From Thermotoga sp. (GTDB lineage: Bacteria; Thermotogota; Thermotogae; B3-G13): DNA of 9,849 nucleotides. The number at the start of each line of letters is the position of its first letter. Within the stretch, counting starts at the first letter, position 1. The translations under genes and the position numbers were made by a program. The notes under the pieces are model-generated. The model had not been told where the DNA came from and did no database searches. It saw only the letters and a list, made by a program, of their open reading frames with translations. The DNA lies in NCBI GenBank assembly GCA_003641555.1, contig QNAT01000017.1:1-9849 (forward strand). Reading direction: 5' to 3'. Shown in pieces: positions 1-8,077 of the stretch.

Positions 1-1
1 C

Positions 2-112
2 AGGGTGGATAAATCCATCCTGGCAGGATTCAAAGTTCGAGTAGAAGATCATATCCTCGATGCAACGTTAAACGGTGAGCTGTCTCGTATTAGTAAGGTT
101 GTATTGAAGTAA
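2..112 (+). CDS. atpH: ATP synthase F1 delta subunit, C-terminal fragment (5' end outside window)
   Basis: Reading from base 2 gives 36 codons and a TAA stop. The peptide contains GFKVRVEDHILDATLNG and ends in LSRISKVVLK. The pattern of a 'GF.v.v.D.ilDaSl..rL..l' segment just before the stop is the usual C-terminus of the delta subunit (OSCP in mitochondria), part of the peripheral stalk that holds F1 to Fo. The rest of the gene lies upstream of the window. Its position before atpA agrees with the standard bacterial order B-E-F-H-A-G-D-C. The last 12 codons and the stop lie inside a 52-base sequence that recurs exactly at 3085-3136, just before atpA. The gene itself is complete at this end and undamaged by the insertion that follows. 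The identification rests on a short fragment plus context, and both point the same way. Confidence 0.88.
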   Translation, partial: RVDKSILAGFKVRVEDHILDATLNGELSRISKVVLK

Positions 113-123
113 TGGGAGGTGAA
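72..123 (+). repeat. Left copy of 52-bp perfect direct repeat flanking the atpH-atpA insert
   Basis: Bases 72-123 are identical to 3085-3136. The unit covers the last 12 atpH codons, its TAA stop and the Shine-Dalgarno stretch GGGAGGTGAA. Weaker similarity continues for about nine more bases to a shared TTGAGA, which is the start codon region of the gene downstream of each copy. The two copies bracket 2961 bases of DNA (124-3084). Confidence 0.95.
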
Positions 124-126
124 AGT

Positions 127-2013
127 TTGAGAAAATTCATTTTCGTAATAATCTTCATATTTCTTGTCTTCGGAAGTTGGAAGATGTTAGGAGAAGAGCG
201 AGTAAGGGATACGATATGGTTGTGGCAACCAGGCGAATATGGCATTAAAGAGGGAAAAGCACCATCGGGAATATGTATAAATCTGAAGACAAACAGAATA
301 TATGTAACCAATTATTATAGCGATAATGTTTCTGTGATAGATGGGAAAACCGATAGGGTAATCGATACGATAGATGTTGGGGTACAACCTATTAGCGTAG
401 GTGTAAATCCTGTGACAAATAGGATATATGTGTCTAATTGGGGAGAGCATGATATCAGTGTGATAGATGGAGAGAAGGGCAAGGTAATCGAAACAATAAA
501 GGGTAAAGTTTTTGGAAATGTGAATCCAATAACAAATAGGGTGTATATGATTAATCATGATAACACTATCAGCGTAATGGATGGAGAAAATGATAAGGTG
601 ATTCAAAAGATGAGGGTTGGAAACACCCCCCTGGGGATAGGTATAAACGTAAAGACGAATATGATATACATATCCGTTTATGAAGACAACGCTGTTTGTG
701 TTGTAGACGGAGAAACGAACGAGGTGATCGAGAAAATAGATGTACCTGGGATGCATCCTTCCGAAGTACACGTTGATTCGAAGAGAAACAAGATATATGT
801 GCTGAGTGACAATGCCATTGTTGTGATAGATGGGAAAACGAATAAAATAGTTGAAACGATAGGGATAAATGGAAATGAAGGGATGTGTATAAATCCGAAA
901 ATGGATAAAATCTATATGATCCCTTTGTATAAAAACATTATCAAGGTAATTAATGGAGAAAGGTATGAAGTGATCAAAAAGATCGAGGTTAAAGATGGTT
1001 CTTTTGGGCTCAACTTTCATGGAATGTGTGTAGACCTCGAGACGAATAAGATCTATGTGACTAATCCTGAAGATGACACTGTTATCGTGATAGATGGTGG
1101 TGAAGATAAAATTATCGAAAAGGTAGATCTTCGCTGGAATCCTGGGAAGATACGTGTGAATCCGAAGACGAATATGTTATATGTAACAAACAGTAATCCA
1201 GGAAGAAGTAATATCAGTGTGATAAACGGTGAAACAAAAGAGGTAACTCGAGTAGATGTTGGAAAATGGATAAGTGGGATATGTGTGAATCCAAACACGA
1301 ATAAAATCTATATAACTCAGGCTCGCGATGGTGTTCACATTGAGAAAGCACATTTTGTCAGCGTGTTAGATGGGAAGACGAACAGAGTGATCAAAAGGAT
1401 ATCTGTTGGAAGATATCCTGGTGAGGTATGTGCGAATCCAAAGACAAATAGAATATATGTGGTTGATGATATAGATAATACTGTTAGCGTGATAGATGGA
1501 GAAAAGGATGAAGTGATTTGGGAGATAAAGGGTATTGAAGGGGGAGGAATATGTGTGAATTCGGAGACAAATATGTTATATGTAACTGACTGTAAAAATA
1601 GTTCTATCACTGTAATAGATGGAGAGAAGAACGAAAAAATTGGGAAAGTAAAGGTTGACAGTGGACCTACAGAAGTGTGTGTAAATTCAAGGATGAATAA
1701 GATTTATGTTGTGGCTGATCATGGTAGAATCATTGATGTGATAGATGGGATAAAGGGCAGGGTGATCAAAACGATAAAACAGGAACGAGAATTTTTAGGG
1801 AATTTCAATGAAATATGTATAAATCCAAAAACGAGTAGAATTTATGTAACCGATAGCGAAGATAATATCGTTATCATTATAGATGGAAAAAGAGATAAGG
1901 TGCTCCAGAGGATTAAGGTACAGGGAACTCCCGGGGAAATATGTTTGAATCCGATAACAAATAAAGTGTATGTAACAAATGAAGGAGCAGGAAAAATAAG
2001 TATTATATATTGA
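127..2013 (+). CDS. Secreted or membrane-anchored YVTN beta-propeller repeat protein, probably two seven-bladed propellers
   Basis: The chosen start is TTG 127, which has GGAGG seven bases upstream (115-119). The ATG at 112 overlaps the atpH stop and has no ribosome-binding site. The 628-residue product begins MRKFIFVIIFIFLVFG, a short basic end followed by a hydrophobic stretch typical of a signal peptide or N-terminal anchor. No lipobox Cys is visible. From about residue 46 to the end there are 14 units of about 42 residues with the pattern G-(I/V)-C-(I/V)-N-P-x-T-N-(K/R)-I-Y-V-T-N, then S-V-I-D-G, then K-V-I-x-x-I-x-V-G. This is the YVTN/surface-layer beta-propeller repeat. The last unit stops after its third strand (KISIIY). 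The N-terminal RVRDTIWLW resembles a fourth strand, so the ring can close in the usual 'velcro' way and the protein looks complete. Such proteins are generally extracellular binding or surface proteins, and the ligand is unknown. It sits where atpA should be, behind a duplicate of atpA's ribosome-binding site. Confidence 0.85.
   Translation: MRKFIFVIIFIFLVFGSWKMLGEERVRDTIWLWQPGEYGIKEGKAPSGICINLKTNRIYVTNYYSDNVSVIDGKTDRVIDTIDVGVQPISVGVNPVTNRIYVSNWGEHDISVIDGEKGKVIETIKGKVFGNVNPITNRVYMINHDNTISVMDGENDKVIQKMRVGNTPLGIGINVKTNMIYISVYEDNAVCVVDGETNEVIEKIDVPGMHPSEVHVDSKRNKIYVLSDNAIVVIDGKTNKIVETIGINGNEGMCINPKMDKIYMIPLYKNIIKVINGERYEVIKKIEVKDGSFGLNFHGMCVDLETNKIYVTNPEDDTVIVIDGGEDKIIEKVDLRWNPGKIRVNPKTNMLYVTNSNPGRSNISVINGETKEVTRVDVGKWISGICVNPNTNKIYITQARDGVHIEKAHFVSVLDGKTNRVIKRISVGRYPGEVCANPKTNRIYVVDDIDNTVSVIDGEKDEVIWEIKGIEGGGICVNSETNMLYVTDCKNSSITVIDGEKNEKIGKVKVDSGPTEVCVNSRMNKIYVVADHGRIIDVIDGIKGRVIKTIKQEREFLGNFNEICINPKTSRIYVTDSEDNIVIIIDGKRDKVLQRIKVQGTPGEICLNPITNKVYVTNEGAGKISIIY
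262..2010 (+). repeat. Array of 14 degenerate ~126-bp coding repeats (propeller blades)
   Basis: The DNA repeats about every 126 bases with variants of 'gtgatagatgg' (VIDG) and 'aataaratatatgt' (NKIYV). Fourteen blades can be counted by the (N/D/S)(K/R/M)(I/V/L)Y signature. They begin NRIYVTN, NRIYVSN, NRVYMIN, NMIYISV, NKIYVLS, DKIYMIP and NKIYVTN, then NMLYVTN, NKIYITQ, NRIYVVD, NMLYVTD, NKIYVVA, SRIYVTD and NKVYVTN. Blade 9 carries a longer loop (ARDGVHIEKAHF). The copies are diverged enough that recent array expansion is not obvious. Confidence 0.85.
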
Positions 2014-2014
2014 T

Positions 2015-2096
2015 GGGGTCTGTCAAGTTTTTTGTGTAAAGTCCTCTCATGTCTGATTTTGCGGGTATTTTTCCACATTCTCTCTGAATTCAAACC
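2015..2096. mobile_element. Probable solo end of an IS256-type (Mutator-like) insertion sequence
   Basis: One base after the propeller stop codon the sequence GGGGTCTGTCAAG begins, followed by TTTTTTGTGTAAAGTCC. From memory, this resembles terminal inverted repeats of IS256-family elements, which often contain a run of T followed by GTGTAAA. Read on the minus strand, the adjoining 55 or so bases have short open stretches, such as one ending in YPQNQT, which could be the tail of a decayed transposase. No complementary end and no transposase gene occur in the window, so at most this is a remnant. A comparison with IS end sequences would decide it. Confidence 0.45.
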
Positions 2097-2189
2097 TTAT
2101 TCTTCTTTATTTTTTTACTCTGTTCATCATTGCAGGATACAATATTCTCAAAAACTGACATATTGTCCTGGAAAATATGGTTTAAGACT

Positions 2190-2230
2190 AAAAAATGTAT
2201 CCTTGCTCCTGATCAAGGGAGGCAAGGATA
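2190..2230 (-). terminator. Intrinsic terminator of the SleB-like gene
   Basis: Eight bases beyond the stop codon of the minus-strand hydrolase gene, TATCCTTGC (2198-2206) pairs perfectly with GCAAGGATA (2222-2230). The stem is extended by TCC (2207-2209) with GGA (2218-2220) across one bulged G and has an 8-base loop. On the minus strand the hairpin is followed by CA and then six Ts (complement of 2190-2195), the form of a Rho-independent terminator. It would also shorten any minus-strand antisense transcript into the propeller gene. Confidence 0.75.
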
Positions 2231-2237
2231 TAGTGTT

Positions 2238-2738
2238 TTATCGACCAAATATTCTAAAGAAGAAATGAGCAAAATTCTTATTCTTATCTGTTCTTAAGAG
2301 TTTAGCATTTGTTCCAAATCGTTTATTAATATTGGAACTGTTGGCCTCTTTCTCTGTTATTCCTTTCGGATTTGCCCTTCGTCTCGCGTAGAAAAATGTA
2401 CTATTATGCGTAGGATCTTTACTTCGAGGAGCAAAGTGTGCCTCATGTGCGGCTTGTAAAGATTCAGCCCATGCCTTTGAATTTCTATTTATAGATCTGC
2501 TATAACCTTTGTAATCCTTCTTTACAGCTGTCCCAAAAGACCTGGGGTTAGAAAACTGTGGAAAATGCTTTCTATCCTCTACTCTGTTTCTTATCGTCCA
2601 TGCAACCCATCTCTTTTCTTCGAGACTTTGTCCTTCTGCTTCTCCATAAACTGCTCTTGCTATGATACTGATCCTATTTTTAACGTTTGCTGTGTTTAGA
2701 GCAACAGCTCTTGTATTACTAGCCCCTCTTACGTACAT
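2238..2738 (-). CDS. SleB-like (Hydrolase_2 family) cell wall hydrolase
   Basis: The 166-residue product contains IIARAVYGEAEGQ (residues 25-37) followed by WVAWTIRNRVED (44-55). This matches the start of the SleB/Hydrolase_2 fold, 'vaRvvyaEArGE...vAaVilNRv', in which the Glu of YGEA (Glu33) is the proposed catalytic acid. Later DPTHNSTFFYARR (108-120) corresponds to the family's 'DPTgGA..FyNP' region, and a hydrophobic FAHFFFRIF lies at the end. The family cleaves peptidoglycan glycan strands and occurs in spore-germination enzymes, phages and general wall remodelling. ATG 2738 is supported by AAGGAGGG five bases upstream. No signal peptide is visible, so export would need another route, such as cell lysis or a secretion machine. 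The gene converges on the propeller gene, opposes the atp operon, and has its own leader region and terminator, so it looks like an independent transcription unit. The family call is fairly secure. The cellular role is unknown. Confidence 0.72.
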   Translation of the reverse strand: MYVRGASNTRAVALNTANVKNRISIIARAVYGEAEGQSLEEKRWVAWTIRNRVEDRKHFPQFSNPRSFGTAVKKDYKGYSRSINRNSKAWAESLQAAHEAHFAPRSKDPTHNSTFFYARRRANPKGITEKEANSSNINKRFGTNAKLLRTDKNKNFAHFFFRIFGR

Positions 2739-2759
2739 AAAATCCCTCCTTGTTAATAA

Positions 2760-2798
2760 TTAGATAAAATCAAGATCTTCCAGGAGCGCAAAGGTCAA
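2760..2798 (-). CDS. Possible 12-residue leader peptide upstream of the SleB-like gene
   Basis: On the minus strand the sequence GAAAGGAGGTGAT (complement of 2806-2818) is an almost full complement of the 16S rRNA tail. It is followed after eight bases by TTG and 11 more codons (MTFALLEDLDFI) ending in TAA. The hydrolase gene's own Shine-Dalgarno sequence lies nine bases beyond that stop. Such a short ORF could occur by chance. The argument for it is the very strong ribosome-binding site, which otherwise serves no gene. It could be a translated leader that couples to, or controls, the hydrolase gene. Confidence 0.3.
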   Translation of the reverse strand: MTFALLEDLDFI

Positions 2799-2820
2799 AT
2801 TCTAAATCACCTCCTTTCCC

Positions 2821-2837
2821 ACAAGAATATTTCTTGT
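2821..2837. promoter_or_regulatory. 17-bp perfect palindrome, possible operator or mRNA hairpin
   Basis: ACAAGAATATTTCTTGT has 7-base arms around TAT. It lies directly upstream, on the minus strand, of the strong Shine-Dalgarno sequence at 2806-2818. It could be a repressor site for the hydrolase unit or a 5' hairpin in its mRNA. The stem is AT-rich and too weak for a terminator. Confidence 0.4.
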
Positions 2838-3039
2838 ATTTTTATTTTGGAAGACCCTCTGGGTGTATATCGGCAGAGTTTCAAAAAACTTTAGAAAGCA
2901 AAATATGATATACTTAAATGGTAAACCAAATTGAAGTTGAATAAGATTGGTTTCTTGAAATTGGATTAGGATGCTCATTTTAATTTTATGGTGGATAAAA
3001 AAGATGATAATGAGAGATAAGATAGAATTCGCACAGATT

Positions 3040-3071
3040 TTGCACGTTTTGCGGTGCTGTTATAGTATAAT
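3040..3071 (+). promoter_or_regulatory. Candidate promoter for atpA and downstream atp genes
   Basis: TTGCAC (3040-3045) is followed 15 bases later by TATAGT (3061-3066), preceded by TG to give an extended -10 (TGTTATAGT). It is followed 20 bases later by a perfect TATAAT (3066-3071). Neither spacing is the ideal 17, but the overlapping -10 options make a sigma-70-type promoter plausible. It lies about 70 bases upstream of the atpA start. It could restore transcription of the operon's distal half after the insertion. Confidence 0.4.
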
Positions 3072-3084
3072 AATAGGCAGGTGG

Positions 3085-3136
3085 ACGGTGAGCTGTCTCG
3101 TATTAGTAAGGTTGTATTGAAGTAATGGGAGGTGAA
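3085..3136 (+). repeat. Right copy of 52-bp perfect direct repeat, leader of atpA
   Basis: This is identical to 72-123. Here it brings a vestige of the atpH end (codons for GELSRISKVVLK and a TAA at 3123-3125) and the GGGAGGTGAA ribosome-binding site used by atpA. A GTG at 3081 makes the vestige a possible 14-codon ORF in front of atpA. Without a good ribosome-binding site of its own, it is probably just the scar of the duplication. Confidence 0.95.
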
Positions 3137-3140
3137 GATA

Positions 3141-4652
3141 TTGAGATTAACGGCGGATGAAGTTGCTTCTGTTATAGAAGAGAGAATAAAGGGATATGAA
3201 AAGGAGTTCGAGTTTGAAGAAGCGGGAAATGTCATACAGGTGGGAGATGGAATAGCAAGGATATATGGATTGAAGAATGTGATGTCAAGTGAACTCGTTA
3301 GATTCGAGAACGGTGCATATGGAATCGCCCTCAATCTCGAAGAAGATAACGTTGGAGTTGTTGTGCTGGGTGATTACAAGAACATAAAAGAGGGTTCTTT
3401 GGTCCGACGAACGAAAAGAGTTGTAGAAGTCCCTGTAGGAGACGCTTTGTTGGGTAGAGTAGTTAACCCATTGGGCCAACCTCTGGACGATAAAGGTGAA
3501 ATAAAGGTTGATAAATTCAGACCCATAGAACGCAAGGCTGTCGGTGTCATCAAGCGCGAGCCTGTTAATACCCCTCTTCAAACGGGTTTAAAATCCATAG
3601 ATTCCATGATACCTATTGGAAGAGGCCAACGCGAACTCATAATTGGCGATAGGCAGACGGGAAAGACTGCGATCGCCATAGATACCATCATAAATCAAAA
3701 AGGGCAGGACGTATATTGCATATACGTCTCTATAGGACAGAAGAGCTCTGCAACGGCAAGGAATATCAGGAAACTGGAAGATATGGGTGCTATGGAGTAT
3801 ACGACGGTTATAGTTGCAAACGCCAATGAACCTTCTTCAATGTTATACCTTGCCCCTTATGCTGGCGCTGCAATGGCAGAAGAGTTTATGTTCAATGGGA
3901 AGGATGCACTGGTAATATACGATGATCTCACCAAGCATGCCATCGCTTACAGAGAGATGTCTCTTCTATTACGTAGACCTGCAGGTAGGGAAGCATATCC
4001 AGGTGATATCTTCTATTTGCATTCGAGATTGTTAGAAAGAGCTGCTAAACTCAGTAATTCTCTTGGAGGGGGTTCAATGACTGCCCTGCCCATAATAGAA
4101 ACGCAAGCCAACGATATTTCTGCCTATATTCCTACCAATGTGATATCCATAACAGATGGACAGATATATCTTGAACCAGGTTTGTTTTATGCAGGCTTTA
4201 GACCTGCTATCAATGTGGGCCTTTCCGTATCTCGTGTCGGAGGCGCAGCTCAGATAAAGGCTATGAAACAAGTAGCCGGTAGATTGAGGCTGGAACTCGC
4301 TCAGTATAGAGAATTAGCTGCTTTTGCTCAATTTTCTTCCGAACTCGATCCAACAACACAACAGCAACTTACGCGCGGCTCCCATCTGATGGAACTGTTA
4401 AAGCAGCTTCAATATCAACCTATGCCTGTGGAAGAGCAGGTATGCGTTTTATTTGTCGGGGTAAATGGCTATCTTGATGACATACCTCTGGAGAAAGTGA
4501 AGCAATTTGAAACGGATTTCCTTGTGGAGTTGAGAAAAAAACATATGGATATCCTGGATGATATAAGAAATAAAAAGGAGATAACGAAGGATACAATGAA
4601 AGAATTGGCATCATTCGTCGAGCATTTCAAACATTCCTTCGTCAGGGGATAA
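3141..4652 (+). CDS. atpA: ATP synthase F1 alpha subunit
   Basis: The alpha subunit forms the non-catalytic nucleotide sites of the F1 hexamer. The product is 503 residues, the usual length. From TTG 3141, the P-loop GDRQTGKT is at residues 169-176 and the Walker B segment ALVIYDD at 256-262. The arginine-finger region [16 protein letters not shown] holds Arg365, which reaches into the beta catalytic site. TTG 3141 is preferred because GGAGG (3128-3132) lies eight bases upstream and the product then begins M-R-L-T-A-D-E, as in relatives. The GTG at 3132 falls inside that ribosome-binding site. The gene stops three bases before atpG. Upstream it is separated from atpH by the repeat-flanked insertion, so its transcription must come from read-through or a new promoter. 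All key residues are intact. Confidence 0.97.
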   Translation: MRLTADEVASVIEERIKGYEKEFEFEEAGNVIQVGDGIARIYGLKNVMSSELVRFENGAYGIALNLEEDNVGVVVLGDYKNIKEGSLVRRTKRVVEVPVGDALLGRVVNPLGQPLDDKGEIKVDKFRPIERKAVGVIKREPVNTPLQTGLKSIDSMIPIGRGQRELIIGDRQTGKTAIAIDTIINQKGQDVYCIYVSIGQKSSATARNIRKLEDMGAMEYTTVIVANANEPSSMLYLAPYAGAAMAEEFMFNGKDALVIYDDLTKHAIAYREMSLLLRRPAGREAYPGDIFYLHSRLLERAAKLSNSLGGGSMTALPIIETQANDISAYIPTNVISITDGQIYLEPGLFYAGFRPAINVGLSVSRVGGAAQIKAMKQVAGRLRLELAQYRELAAFAQFSSELDPTTQQQLTRGSHLMELLKQLQYQPMPVEEQVCVLFVGVNGYLDDIPLEKVKQFETDFLVELRKKHMDILDDIRNKKEITKDTMKELASFVEHFKHSFVRG

Positions 4653-4655
4653 GCG

Positions 4656-6937
<2,282 letters not shown>

Positions 6938-6995
6938 TTTTTCATCATTGGAGAGGCACGGAGACAAAAAATGAAAGATGAAAGAAGTGTTTTTT

Positions 6996-7556
6996 ATGGC
7001 AGTGAAATTAAAAAAACCTCTTGAGAAATATTTAGAACTTCCGGAAGGGGCTCCTTATCAACTTATCGGAGGTGGACTGATAATGACTCCTTCTCCATCA
7101 CCGAATCATCAACGTGTGAGTAGAGATCTCGAAGAGAAAATGGTTAAGTATGTGGAAGAGAACGATCCTGGAGAGGTTTTATACGCGCCTATAGATGTCT
7201 ATTTGGATGAAGAAAATGTATTCCAACCCGTTCTCGTCTACATTTCCAACAAGAGAGCATCCATTATAACGAACAGAGGTATTGAAGGAGCACCTGATTT
7301 GATCGTGGAGATCCTCTCTCCATCAACTGCATATTATGATCTGCGAGTAAAGTTCAATCTGTATGAGAAAAAAGGTGTGCAGGAATACTGGATAATCGAT
7401 CCGATGCAGAAGAGGTGTGAGATTTACAACTTAGAAAAAGGGAAATATATTAAGACTGTTGATGTTATGGAAAAAGGAAATGTGAGTTCGAAGGTGCTAA
7501 AAGGTTTCGAAGTATCCCTTGAAGAAGTATTCAAATCTGTCAAATGGAGGAGTTAA
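6996..7556 (+). CDS. Uma2-family (DUF820) restriction-endonuclease-fold protein inside the atp operon
   Basis: The 186-residue product follows the Uma2/DUF820 pattern: LPEGAPYQLIGGGLIMTPSP near the start, a His in PNHQR (39), FQPVLVYIS (77-84), GAPDLIVEILSPST (98-111), then VKFNLYEKKGVQEYWIIDP (118-136). This is a PD-(D/E)xK-like nuclease fold common in cyanobacteria and some thermophiles, and its biological role is poorly known. Asp101, Glu105 and Lys119 are present. The family usually has Glu-Leu-Ile-Asp-Gly-Glu near the start and Asp after QP. Here these read Q-L-I-G-G-G and QPV, so several acidic positions are missing and activity is doubtful. ATG 6996 (MAVKLKK) fits the family start. ATG 6978 in the same frame is possible, and neither has a clear ribosome-binding site. 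The last codons contain the GGAGG used by atpC, so the gene is embedded in the operon. Confidence 0.8.
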   Translation: MAVKLKKPLEKYLELPEGAPYQLIGGGLIMTPSPSPNHQRVSRDLEEKMVKYVEENDPGEVLYAPIDVYLDEENVFQPVLVYISNKRASIITNRGIEGAPDLIVEILSPSTAYYDLRVKFNLYEKKGVQEYWIIDPMQKRCEIYNLEKGKYIKTVDVMEKGNVSSKVLKGFEVSLEEVFKSVKWRS

Positions 7557-7561
7557 AGGAT

Positions 7562-7972
7562 ATGGCATTTCATCTCCAGATATTAACACCCGAACGTATT
7601 GTTGTAGATAAAAATGTTGAATACATTAATGTTCCTGCAATAGAAGGATTTATAGGTTTTTTATCGAATCATTCTCCCTTTTTCACGGAGTTGAAGAGCG
7701 GAGAATGCGTTATAAAGTCCGATGGAAAATACTGTCATTATGCCCTTCATGAGGGATATATAAGTGTTTATAAGAATGAGGTTGTGGTCGTTGCGGAGGC
7801 AGTTGAGCATGCGGACGAAATAGATGTGGAGAGGGCTATGAGAGAGAAAGCAAATGCCGAAAGGGTCCTTGCTTCGAAAGCAAAGGGTCTATCAACGAGA
7901 AGGGCTCAAGCTGCCCTCGAAAGGTCTATGACAAGGATAAGGGTAGCAAGAAAAGTATCCAGGGAGAGATGA
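7562..7972 (+). CDS. atpC: ATP synthase F1 epsilon subunit
   Basis: Epsilon binds gamma at the foot of F1 and helps inhibit wasteful ATP hydrolysis. The 136-residue product has the N-terminal beta-sandwich (MAFHLQILTPERIV, then the PAIEGFIGFLSNHSPFF segment that matches the family's 'p..eG..GilpgHap'). It also has the complete C-terminal two-helix domain from about residue 88 (DVERAMREKANAERVL to the end). ATG 7562 is chosen because GGAGGAG (7546-7552) is well placed and the product then starts like other epsilons. An in-frame ATG at 7544 precedes that site. The gene is separated from its usual neighbour atpD by the Uma2 gene but keeps tight spacing to it. It is the last atp gene here. Confidence 0.94.
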   Translation: MAFHLQILTPERIVVDKNVEYINVPAIEGFIGFLSNHSPFFTELKSGECVIKSDGKYCHYALHEGYISVYKNEVVVVAEAVEHADEIDVERAMREKANAERVLASKAKGLSTRRAQAALERSMTRIRVARKVSRER

Positions 7973-7987
7973 TCTTTTTTTCTGGAT
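7957..7987 (+). other. Potential RNA stem-loop enclosing the atpC stop codon
   Basis: ATCCAG (7957-7962) pairs with CTGGAT (7982-7987). Inside it, GGAGAGA (7963-7969) can pair with TCTTTTT (7973-7979) using some G-U pairs, which leaves the TGA stop codon as the loop and two bulged Ts. The seven-T run is inside the stem rather than after it, so this is not a standard terminator. It may affect mRNA stability at the operon end, or be chance. Confidence 0.3.
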
Positions 7988-8000
7988 GATAAAGCATATC

Positions 8001-8029
8001 TTTACAAAAAAGATAATTAATCATAATAC
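8001..8029 (+). promoter_or_regulatory. Weak candidate promoter for miaB
   Basis: TTTACA (8001-8006) lies 15 bases before CATAAT (8022-8027) and 17 before TAATAC (8024-8029). The 105-base gap after atpC has no convincing terminator, so read-through from the atp operon is also possible. The ribosome-binding site GAGGAGA just before miaB is strong. Confidence 0.3.
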
Positions 8030-8077
8030 TTTCCCCTTTTACAATCATATCATAAAACTGTTGAATGAGGAGAATTC

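Larger units (their letters stand above)
2739..3084. other. Gene-free stretch upstream of the SleB-like gene and of atpA
   Basis: This region of 346 bases separates two diverging transcription units: the hydrolase gene on the minus strand and atpA on the plus strand. No convincing protein gene is present apart from a possible 12-codon leader on the minus strand. It contains a 17-base palindrome, an unusually complete Shine-Dalgarno sequence on the minus strand, and several AT-rich promoter-like strings on the plus strand: TTCAAA-18-TATGAT (2880-2909), TTGAAA-18-TTTAAT (2955-2984) and the stronger site near 3040-3071. In such AT-rich DNA these matches are weak evidence individually. Confidence 0.6.

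Noticed and set aside
187..1610. Long minus-strand open frames opposite the propeller gene
   Set aside because: Their Tyr/His/Ile-rich repeats are the mirror of the propeller repeats, so they are shadows of the coding strand.
2032..2268. Plus-strand ORF of 78 codons after the propeller gene
   Set aside because: No ribosome-binding site and no recognisable protein. It overlaps the IS-like remnant, the terminator and the end of the hydrolase gene.
2806..2818. ATCACCTCCTTTC on the plus strand equals the 3' end of 16S rRNA
   Set aside because: The match stops after 13 bases and no other rRNA sequence surrounds it. Read on the minus strand it is simply a very strong Shine-Dalgarno sequence.
72..3136. 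52-bp repeats as a transposon target-site duplication
   Set aside because: Known transposons give duplications of about 2-15 bases. No inverted repeats are visible at the insert's ends next to the 52-bp copies, and no transposase gene is present.
72..3136. Assembly join at the 52-bp repeat
   Set aside because: Not excluded, but atpH, the propeller start and the atpA start are all in sensible frames and positions. Kept as a refutation test rather than as the main explanation.
3132..3140. GTG 3132 as the atpA start
   Set aside because: It lies inside the ribosome-binding site. TTG 3141 has proper spacing and gives the family-like N-terminus.
7997..8015. TATCTTT/AAAGATA hairpin as the terminator of the atp operon
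   Set aside because: The stem is AT-rich and weak, and no T run follows it.
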